NCBI GenBank assembly: GCA_001599815.1
Contig: BCIA01000008.1
Span: 310,001-374,000 of the forward strand
Direction: 5' to 3'
DNA from: Furcasterigmium furcatum
Lineage: Eukaryota > Ascomycota > Sordariomycetes > Glomerellales > Plectosphaerellaceae
DNA length: 64,000 nucleotides
Shown here piece after piece: positions 55,712 through 64,000 of the stretch; position 1 is the first letter of the stretch; each line of letters opens with the position of its first letter. The notes beneath the pieces are model-generated. The model saw nothing but the letters and a program-made list of their open reading frames with translations, was not told the origin of the DNA and did no database searches. The position numbers and the translations under genes were made by a program.

Positions 55712-56584
55712 GTTGGAAGCCGGCCTAAGAGTTTATGCTATTACAATCAAAGAATGCAGCCAGGGAAAGGGTTTTGTGGTGAACAGTGATGGTCTTAATT
55801 AATAGAGAACCAGTCGTATCATTATACAGCAGGCTGTCTGGCTTCCCCAAAGCCCAACAAGGATCAACGTGCAACTTACCACGGTGCACGGGTGATGCAA
55901 TGGCTAAACCGATCTGGTCTTGTGTAATAATGTCCGTCATAAATGGTTAGGACTGCCTGGAAGCTTGGCCAGCCTTTGCGTATGCTACACCTTGTTTATG
56001 GCACGGAAGAGTAGTTCCCTGGTAGTTGTTCCTTCTCTTCCTATGTCCTAGACCTTGCGAATCCAACACGACTTCACGCAGAGCCATGAGAATGGTGGAG
56101 CCGATTGACTAAAACATGTCTGACTTTCAATGAAAGTTCTGGCAAGACGAATTTCAAGACACGTGGAGTGAAGGGGGCGTGGCTGCTGCGCGAGCCAGCG
56201 CAATGCTTTTACTCGACGTTCGCCTCGGGCAGGGTTGGGGTGATGAGAAGTCTAACCCCTGCAGAGAAACTCTTGACTTATATCTTAGAAACTTCTAAAT
56301 CAACTGTAATCCGCAATCAATATGCGTTAAGCTTTGTCCGCCAGGCTTACGGTCAATGCCTTGGCTACCGACGGTACCTGCTGGACGGCTCGGGCGTCCA
56401 GCGGTCCGGGCGGTCTATCTACCAGTGCTACGTGTGTCTGTTTTAAGTACTAAGCTTAGTGTCTCGACATCCCTAACCCTGAATCGACACCCTCTGGCTC
56501 CCATTTCTAAGGCCTCGCGTCTAATCTCCCTTCTCTCACAGATTTGCTGTTCACCTGTCCAAATCGGTCCCCCAGTACTCTTTG
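55712..56584. other. Intergenic
   Basis: No supported gene. A 113-codon plus frame at 56105 has no domain and may include further decayed sequence related to the downstream relic. Confidence 0.4.
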
Positions 56585-56809
56585 TTTTACTCAACACTGG
56601 CTTAACTTTATAGCTTTACTGGTCATAAAGTGGCTTCATTCGGCCGAGATGGACCGCTGCCACTGTGTTGATATATCAAAGGCGGAGTCCAACTTGGTGA
56701 ACGACATTCGCCAAACCTTGCCGCAAGCCGAGTATGACCTACATGAGAGTCCCTCTTTAGCTGCAGGACTGGCGACGAAGTTACTTGAGGGCTGTCCAAG
56801 AACCGGCTA
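56585..56809 (+). pseudogene. Decayed C-terminal fragment of a C2H2-regulator paralogue
   Basis: The plus frame reads HWLNFIALLVIKWLHSAEMD, then AESNLVNDIRQTLPQAEYDL and HESPSLAAGLATKLLEG. It aligns along its length with the C-terminus of the 46.3-49.6 kb regulator (FFTALLVTKWIDSVEF, ELLAAISRALGEAECDL, SETVSLAAVTTRVWENF). No zinc fingers, start codon or intact upstream domain are found, so it is a truncated, diverged copy. It points to a past duplication or rearrangement inside the cluster. Confidence 0.75.
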
Positions 56810-57386
56810 GGTCGTAGGCAGCAGTGTGGCTACATCTTCCATTGACTTCGTAGTTACTATGGCGCTGCGGCTTAATGTAAGGGTAAGCATAAACGCCTAG
56901 TGACTTCTGGAAAGCGGCTGGAGTCCAGCACTCCTCTTTCTAAGAATCCGGTACACCGGCCGGCCAGGTCCTCGCCATCACTGACAGACACCTTTAAACT
57001 CAGTAGGAGACGTCTTTGAGTCTTCGGAGTTCACCATGCCGTGCGCACCGACGAGTTTCTTAGTTCAGCCATAGATTATAGTTACGGGAGGATATCAGTA
57101 AGGATCTTTTCCCTTAAGCAGGAACATCCTGCGTAGGGGCTTGTGCGGGGGTTGGTAACATATTGACTATAAACTGTCAAGGGAACTTTCGGCAGTAGAG
57201 GGTAGGAGTCAGCCAGTGCTTATTCCCATAGTTATCAAAGGTAGATCCGTAGAACACAGCTACACTATTCCTGATCCCGTAGTTCTAATAAATCCAGCCC
57301 CCTTTAGCTAAGCCAGGGACGTATAGTTGCGGCCTGGAAGCTATTCTGCAGTTCTGATGTTGTGCCTCTGACAACGCCCATTCTAT
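56810..57386. other. Intergenic
   Basis: No coding signal seen. Confidence 0.5.
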
Positions 57387-59154
57387 CTATTGACCCATCA
57401 TGAAGTTCATACCTACAGACAGGAGGGTGTCTGCATCAACACCATTCTTGACAAGGTCCAGAATGCACATGGATTTGACACTTTTTGCAGCAAATGCCGG
57501 GTCTGAGATCACCCTTTTACCATCTCCGTAATAAGCAGCTTGTCCGCTCCCACCATCAAACGGCTTCCAAGGGGGCTGTCCGTTTACGAACGTGATTACG
57601 TCCGTGGCAAACGCTATCGCACTGGAGCGCTGAGAGCTGTTGAGTAGGTGGTTGTAGTTCTGGAACAGGAAGGCGATGTCTAAAATGTGTGTTGCTTGGC
57701 CCTTGAACATCCCTTCCCAAGGATTGGGCTCGTTAAAGTTGAGCACAAATACCTCTTTAGGGAAATGGGTTGCCATCTCAACATTCGGAAGCAGGAAGCT
57801 TGCATCTGAGAAGAACTCTAGAATGTGCTGGAAGGCTTCGTCGTCCGACTGCTTACTCGACAAAGTCTCACTCAGAGAATAATTCTGCAGCAGGATGTCG
57901 AGTGCCTTCTCATGAGCCCCCATGGTCTGAGAAGCGCTCTTTCGGAAGGCTGCTGCACAACCAGCCTTGCGAGCAGATAAAGGCATGGCCATGATGCTTC
58001 CCTTTGACTAGTGTGAGTTATCCTATGTTATACTAGGCAATGGACGGTTACTCACGTCGAACTCGCTGGTTCCCACCATGATACCACGGATCCATTGCTG
58101 ACCAGGCAAGGCCGCCTTCCCGCCTGAGTACGTCTTGAGGGTAAAGGGGGAAACGATTTTGTTGTCTGTGACGGGTATCATCGGAATTGTAAGCGGTATT
58201 TTCGCTGATAAGTCCTCTTCTGGAACTTCTAGCAGACGTCGCAAAATGTCATCCGAGCCGACGCCGCTGAGTCCAAGGGCAGCCAAGGCGCCTCGAGCCA
58301 CTCCATCTGCGACATCCATGGGAAGTTGACCCAAAAGAGGCGGGCAACCGCCCAGAAAGATAAGACGCTCAGCCAGTGGCTGCTCAGATTGGAGCATGTA
58401 GCCAGCGGAAACTAAACAACCAAAGTTATTAAACATGAGCTGCTCTGGGGGACCGTGGGTCTTACCACCACCAGCGCTCTCACCAAGGACGGTGATGTTA
58501 TCTGGATCACCACCGAATCCTCCGATGTGTTCTCGAATCCAGCCAAGTGCGGCGCGCTGGTCTCTCAGGCCGTTATTAGTCGGGCAACCCGCAGCTCTCA
58601 ACTCGGGAGTGGTCAAAAACCCGGGGGCACCAATGCGATAGTTGATGCCAACGCCGATGACAGGCTTTCCCAGGTCTGCAGATAATTTCACGAACTTCGC
58701 CATGTCATACTGAGGCCACCAGTTGGCTCCCATCATGTAACCTCCTCCATGCAGGAAGACAAGGACTGGGAGGCTTGTCCCTGCTTCAACAGGGACTGAA
58801 ATATTCAGACTCAGGCCCTCGATACCGCTCAATCCAGGATAGTCGGCTTTAGGGAGACCATGCTGAATGAGACCGAATTCCATGTCGACGCCGTTGGCGG
58901 GGCCGATCAACTGCGGTCTTGACACCGGTTAGTATTGAAATTTAACACGCTGGCGAGGTCTCAAGTGTCACACGGTGAACAGCTTGCACTTACCCATACT
59001 TGGTAGCGTTCAGACCTTCTCCGCTGTATTTCACTAGTTCGGCCGACGCGAACGCGTGCTCAAGAGTCGCATATTTGATGCCCAGATATTGCGTAGCCCC
59101 GTCCACAGCGACACCAGAAACTTGGCCAATGGTAGGGTGGGAGATGGACGCCAT
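57387..59154 (-). CDS. Type-B carboxylesterase
   Basis: Exons 59154-58994, 58917-58466, 58411-58056 and 58007-57387; introns 76, 54 and 48 bases; 529 residues, normal for the family. The 54-base intron is a multiple of three and has no stop, so an unspliced reading would insert 18 residues directly after the active site; splicing restores GESAGGVSAGYML. Landmarks are the oxyanion-hole segment VFLHGGGYMMG, INYRIGAPGFL, GLRDQRAALGWIREHIGGFG and the nucleophile Ser in GESAGG. The catalytic His is probably in GQATHILDIAFLF. No signal peptide is evident, so it probably acts inside the cell, hydrolysing an ester of the cluster substrate. Confidence 0.92.
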
Positions 59155-59353
59155 CTTCTCGACGCTAGTAATGACAGCGAACAATTAATGCAGGCAAACT
59201 AAGTGGAATAAAAGGACACGAGCAAAGCTTAGACGAGTGCTCTAGACAAAGAGTAGGAATCGTCGCGGTGACATGTCTGTGGGATTTCTACTAGACGGAC
59301 GGATGGCTTATATAGCTAGCTAGTCACTGGGAGGTGTACATTATAGGGCTTGG

Positions 59354-59360
59354 TGGGGTA
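59354..59360. promoter_or_regulatory. TGGGGTA site
   Basis: 200 bases upstream of the carboxylesterase start. Shared cluster motif. Confidence 0.55.
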
Positions 59361-60112
59361 CAGTGGGAATGATGGAGTTCTTGATCTTGTTGCAATGATC
59401 TTCCAGGCTGCCACTTCATGCTTAGTTTGGGTCTGATCGACCTTGCCTATCATCTCGAAACATTCTATTTTATCAAGCAGCAGCCGCACCCCGACGAGGT
59501 CTGAGCTTGCCAGCCCGTTTAGTCCAGTCTCCCCAAAGCCTCCCTTCTTTATTCGGTCCCCCTCTCTCTATTTGAATTTACCACTGGCACGTAACTGTCA
59601 TTGCGACCCGCGCCCGCCTTGCAACTACCAATCAGCAGATCGGGTTCATCAAATCCCAAATCCAGGGAACAGGTGGGTCGGACGACCCTTTCACGATGTC
59701 AATGTGGGGTGGGGTAAGTTCAGCTTCTTGTTTCTTTACTCCGCACGAATTACTGCCCCCTTCTTCGACAAGGACCCCAGCTCCATAAGTCTCCACGTCC
59801 GTGGGGATGACTGGGGTAAACATCGACTGGGTGGAAATATGCAGAGCCTAGATGCAGTGGGCCGGCTGGGCGGGTGCAGCCCTCGTCGATGTAGACATTG
59901 TCAGCAAGTTTAGGGGCTGAGCTTCAAGATTGGAATTCACCTTCCGCTCTCTACTGTAGGAGATAGGTATTGAGTGACAATCTACAGCGAAGAAACGAAC
60001 ACGAAGTGAGTATGGACCAAGACTTGGGACTAACGGAGGCGTCTATCACTGCATGAGGCCCATCCACGCGAACGAAAACTGCTGACGGCCGAAACATTTC
60101 CATCTTCTAGCC
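59361..60112. other. Divergent intergenic region carboxylesterase/hydrolase
   Basis: No gene; a 156-codon plus frame at 59443 has no motif. It contains the motif copies described separately. Confidence 0.5.
59705..59818. promoter_or_regulatory. TGGGGTGGGGTA and TGGGGTA sites
   Basis: TGGGGTGGGGTA at 59705-59716 and TGGGGTA at 59812-59818 lie about 300-410 bases upstream of the alpha/beta hydrolase. Confidence 0.55.
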
Positions 60113-60961
60113 ATGGTCGACTTTACGCGCAGGACCATCACACATCCGAGTGGACAGACCACTTCCTTCTTCTACGACAGATGCACCGATGCAACCAAGG
60201 AGGCAGAGACCATTGTAATTCAACATGGTTTCGCCAGGCATGCCGAATATTTTGAGGGCTGGGTTCCCGTGCTTATCCCGTTTTACAATGTCATTCGACG
60301 CGACCTACGCGGACACGGATTCTCCAGCTATCCTACGCCCAACGATACCTACCAGTACACCACCGAGACCATCGTGGGTGAACTCGTCGACACATTTGAT
60401 CAGCTTCACGTGGACAAGGTTCACTTCCTAGGAGAGTCCACCAGTGGAATCCTAGCCGAGATCCTTGCAGCAACTCATCCAGAGCGGCTTCATTCCATCA
60501 TTATCTGCTCTTCACCGACCTACCTACCCCAAACTGCCCAAGACTTTCTGGCTTTTGGTCATGAATCCTGGCCCATGGCCGTCCGCACACTTGGGTCACG
60601 GGGCTGGGCGGAGAGGCTGGCCGCCATGCCCGGTACCGTGGCCAACAAAGATCCTGAGAGCGTCCGGCACTGGGTAGAGAAGGTCGCTGTCAGTAGCGGC
60701 GAAGGCATGGCGGGTTATGCTGAGTTCCTGTCCAAGCTTGATTCTCGGCCGTACCTCTCCGATATCAAAGTGCCAATGCTCATACTGGCCTCAACTAGCA
60801 GCGCCATGGTCCCTTTGGACTCTATGAAAGAACTGGAAGCTCTGGTTCCCAGCGCGAAACTACAGATTATCGAGTCAGGTGGTCATGAGATCTACTTGGA
60901 AGCAGCTGAACAATGCCAGAACGCTGTTCTGAGATTTCTTTACGAGCTAGCTAGAGCCTAA
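60113..60961 (+). CDS. Alpha/beta hydrolase (3-oxoadipate enol-lactonase-like)
   Basis: A single exon of 282 residues with ATG at 60113. The oxyanion segment is IVIQHGFARHAEYF, strand 4 gives NVIRRDLRGHGFSSYP, the nucleophile elbow is VHFLGESTSGILAE and the catalytic His is in ESGGHEIYLE. This is the layout of small enol-lactonases, C-C hydrolases and haloperoxidase-like hydrolases. In a ring-cleavage cluster a lactone or dienelactone hydrolase role is plausible, but hydroxyquinol cleavage needs no lactonase, so it may act earlier on the substrate. Confidence 0.9.
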   Translation: MVDFTRRTITHPSGQTTSFFYDRCTDATKEAETIVIQHGFARHAEYFEGWVPVLIPFYNVIRRDLRGHGFSSYPTPNDTYQYTTETIVGELVDTFDQLHVDKVHFLGESTSGILAEILAATHPERLHSIIICSSPTYLPQTAQDFLAFGHESWPMAVRTLGSRGWAERLAAMPGTVANKDPESVRHWVEKVAVSSGEGMAGYAEFLSKLDSRPYLSDIKVPMLILASTSSAMVPLDSMKELEALVPSAKLQIIESGGHEIYLEAAEQCQNAVLRFLYELARA

Positions 60962-61754
60962 CAAACGAAGCTGGCCGCTGACCGTCGCTCTTAAGAACAT
61001 CTATTCAATAAAGAATTGCGTCGTAAACTTAATATGGACTTCAACATTGAATTTTGTCATATGCTCATCGTGGCTTCCTTCCTGTATGAGTGGATAGTTC
61101 GACTGGGAGCAATATCAAGTCATGGCTGACATAGAAGGACGCGAGGAGTCGAGACTCCACCCCTGATTGGAAAACCTAGTGGAGGCTTGCCCGGCGCGTA
61201 AGGGGCAGACGAAGGGGGTTACAGTCAATAACGTGTGCGATTGCAATCAGCCCGAAAGAGCCCATTAACTGTTCAGGGCCGCATTGGCTGAGGGGACCCT
61301 TGGGTTACTCAGCCGGAGGAGGGATGTTCCCCACCTCTTTTGCGACCCCGCAGGGCGTCCCCACAACCCCAGTCCCTCAAATCTAGACCGCGAGTTTACC
61401 ACTAGCGAAATATCAGTCCCCATATTTCGTGATGGGGCCGGGGAAGTATTACAGAATAATGGGGAAAGTATCATTGTTGGTCCGGGGTAGCCCTGGGTGA
61501 ACAAGTCCCTCGTTAAGTTTCGGCCATGAAACAGTGCCGGAGTCCTTACTAAATTAATATCCCGTACGAAAAGGGTCTCTTACTTAGTTAATTCTAGAAG
61601 CTTAAATCCTGGCCATCCCCCCGAACGTAAGAGGGTACTTTCTAAGCTGTCCTACATCTCTTGTGTTGCAGTCAGTCTCGCACAAACTCCCATCTCCTTT
61701 CTCCCCTCAAACCACCATTTGTTCGCTTGGCCACTCAGCATACACTCTAAAATC
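60962..61754. other. Intergenic, MFS gene promoter
   Basis: No gene. CGGGGTA at 61483-61489, a one-base variant of the cluster motif, lies about 270 bases before the transporter start. Confidence 0.45.
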
Positions 61755-63611
61755 ATGGCTTGGGGAATGTTTACGCCGAAGTCCCGAGACCATGTTCCGG
61801 GCACTGTCTTACTCAACGAGTCCAGCGGTGGCTCGGATGTCACCACTGCTGATAGTGGCATCCCCAGAGTGACGACTACCTATCGCGGGAAGACCATCTT
61901 TTTGGTGCCGCAGCCTTCGGACGACCCTAACGATCCTTTGAACTGGCCCTTGTGGGTGCGGGATATGATCACCGTCGTCTATGGCTACTGCTCTCTACTT
62001 ATCGTCGGCGGGTAAGTCTAATAGTTCTCCGTTCTTAATTTGACATGGAACTGAATGAATATGCTGACTTTGCCGACCTGTTCACAGCATTGGGCCCATT
62101 CTGTCTTCTCTCACCCTTGAATTGGCTATCCTATTCAACACTACTTTCACGAGTATATCGCTGCTCACCGGCTATAGCCTGTGTGCCACGGCCGCTGCTG
62201 GAGTCTTCATCGCTGTCGGCACGAACAAATGGGGGAAACGGCCCGCCCTACTTTTCTCCATGGTCTGTGCTCTCTCTGGGACCATCTGGGGAGGCCACGC
62301 CACATCGTATGACTCCCTTCTGGGAGCTCGTATTCTTCAAGGGGTGTCTGTCTCATTGTTTGAGTCTGTGATCTTCTCGTTGATCGGTGATTTATACTTT
62401 GTTCACGAGCGAGGTGTCCGCATCGCCTTCATTACCACTTGTATGGTTGGCATTTCCAACTTACCTCCCATTCTCGCTGGCAAGATCAGTGAGACTCTTG
62501 GCTGGCGATGGGTCTTTTGGCTGCTGGCTATCTTCATCGGTGTTGGAACTCTACTCTCTTTCCTGTTCGGGTGGGAGACTGCGTACAACCGCAACCCGAT
62601 TTTCAATACCGATCTCCTCGCTGAAGGGGTGAGTTTCACGCCTCTCGGTCGGTGCTTTGAACGCCATTTGCTTTACTGACAATGTGTTCTTCAGAACCCA
62701 GAATTTGCAGATGCTAAGCGAGGATCGAGCCGGGCCGATCATGTGGAGGAAGTCAAGATTGTTCATGGTGCTACTGCCACCGTAACCGCCACTACCGACC
62801 GTACGCCTCCCAAGAAGACGTTCCTGCAGCTGTTAAGGCTCGTGTCTGACAGCTACACCAACACCCCATTTTGGAGACTGACCCTCAACGCCTTCACGGT
62901 CATGCTCAACCCAGCTGTCGTCTGGGCTGTTCTCTTGATGGCCTTTCCCACCCTTTGGCTTGTCGCCATCAATCTCCTCATTGCCCAGATCTTCTCCGCG
63001 CCTCCCTACAGCCTCACCACCGCCCAGCTAGGATACATGTCAGCTGGTCCTGCTGTGGGTGGCCTTGTTGGTGCTGCTGTCGCCGGCGCTTTTTCAGACC
63101 CCATCATCAAGTGGGCTTCGCGCCTAAACAAGGGTGTTTACGAGCCCGAGTTCCGTCTCATCATCATTCTCCCATCTATCATCCTCTCTGCCATCGCATA
63201 CTTCCCCTTTGGCTATCTTGCCGACCGTGGAACAGGCCCCGTAGCCTTGTCTACGCTGTGGGGTGTTGGTAGCGCTGCTCTCCAATTCATCATGACCTCC
63301 ATCAGCACTTACGTGGTGGATGCGTATCGCGATATCAGCGTTGATGTATTCATTGCTACAATGGTTTTCAAAAACTTTGTTTTCTTTGGGTTTTCTTGTA
63401 AGTATCCCCATGGCTCGACGACTCACGTTCAGTTTTCTTCTTGTGCCTAACAACTTCAATAGTCTTCCTCAACGACTGGCTCGCCGCTTGGGGCGCAAGC
63501 AAAATGTTCTACGTCATCGGGGCAGTACAAATAGGCCTGTTGCTTTCATCTGGCCTGATTTGGGTCTATGGAAAGATTATTCGCTCCTGGTGGCACTCAT
63601 CTAACGCCTGA
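61755..63611 (+). CDS. MFS transporter, DHA1/HOL1-like
   Basis: Exons 61755-62011, 62088-62628, 62695-63397 and 63463-63611; introns 76, 66 and 65 bases; 549 residues. The N-terminal soluble part ends in DDPNDPLNWPLWVRD, a hallmark of fungal DHA1-type drug/H+ antiporters, followed by about 12 membrane helices. Loop 2-3 has VGTNKWGKRPALLFS (a variant of the GxxxDxxGRR signature) and GARILQGVSVSLFESVIFSL is helix 4. A central hydrophilic loop spans about residues 255-300. It most likely imports the cluster substrate or exports toxic intermediates; direction cannot be told. Confidence 0.92.
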
Positions 63612-64000
63612 AAGTAAAGCATCCCAGAATGGCACTGGACGATAGGACCAAGGGCAATAGGGGAGAACAACCCTCAAAGACGACCTCGACTTTTTATGAG
63701 CGAGCGTTTTGTTGCAAAGACCGCTTAAAGACCTTTCGGATATAAGAGGCGACATGGAGGCACCTAGATGCTTTATATTTATCGCTAATCATCCAGTGGT
63801 TCTAGTTTTGTTTCCGTAGCCAAGCCTAATCCGGTCCTCTATAAACCTTCCCACTTATGTGTAACGTTGAAACGTTTGTTCTCTTTCACGTATAGATTTA
63901 GCTTGGTCTTTGATCTTATAACGCCACGAGGGGGGATTTATATAGTGTTTTCCCAACTGCCACGTTAGTTTCCTAAGGTTTCTAATAACATTGCTCGCTA
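63612..64000. other. Downstream region
   Basis: 3' flank of the transporter gene; no further gene seen before the window ends. Confidence 0.5.

Noticed and set aside
59443..59913. 156-codon plus-strand open frame between the esterase and the hydrolase
   Set aside because: No start context, motif or consistent third-position bias; it lies in the divergent promoter region.
1..64000. tRNA, rRNA or CRISPR elements
   Set aside because: None recognised by eye; a covariance-model scan such as tRNAscan would be needed to exclude tRNAs fully.

Overview
The window is nuclear DNA from a filamentous ascomycete (Pezizomycotina, most likely Sordariomycetes; species not determined). The signs are short GT-AG introns (about 48-112 bases) with CTRAC-like branch sites, strong G/C third positions in the conserved genes, and the gene families: A-T-C NRPS, fungal P450s, Zn2Cys6 and C2H2 regulators, COA3, Pta1 and She3. 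No transposase, rRNA, tRNA or CRISPR array was recognised. Gene models were spliced by hand, and each exon sum was checked to be divisible by three.

Left part (1-17.1 kb): a one-module NRPS broken by one in-frame TAG, an acidic-tailed leucine-rich protein and a lipase-like hydrolase, all on the minus strand. A conserved housekeeping block follows: COA3 (three tiny exons) diverging from PTA1/symplekin (six exons), then a She3-like coiled-coil protein and an unrecognised 298-residue protein.

Middle (17.1-34 kb): a block of about 8.7 kb with no convincing gene, ending in a GH16 (Crh-type) fragment broken at its catalytic motif. Beyond it lie a stand-alone medium-chain enoyl-reductase-like gene preceded by a TGGGGTAC tandem array, an arrestin-like adaptor whose PPDY motif sits on a 21-base last exon, and a Zn2Cys6 regulator.

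Right part (35.4-63.6 kb): an apparent catabolic gene cluster. It holds maleylacetate reductase, a P450, a carboxymuconolactone-decarboxylase-family protein, a 3-hydroxyisobutyrate-dehydrogenase-like enzyme, two divergent metallo-beta-lactamase-fold hydrolases, a two-finger C2H2 regulator, two more P450s, an intradiol (hydroxyquinol-type) dioxygenase, a carboxylesterase, an alpha/beta hydrolase and an MFS transporter. A plausible reading is: esters or lactones are imported and hydrolysed, P450s hydroxylate the ring, the intradiol dioxygenase opens hydroxyquinol to maleylacetate, and maleylacetate reductase makes 3-oxoadipate. The true substrate is unknown. Nearly every promoter in this part carries TGGGGTA/TACCCCA. 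The fingers of the cluster's C2H2 protein would be expected to favour GGGG, which suggests a dedicated regulon. A decayed copy of that regulator's C-terminus lies at 56.6-56.8 kb.
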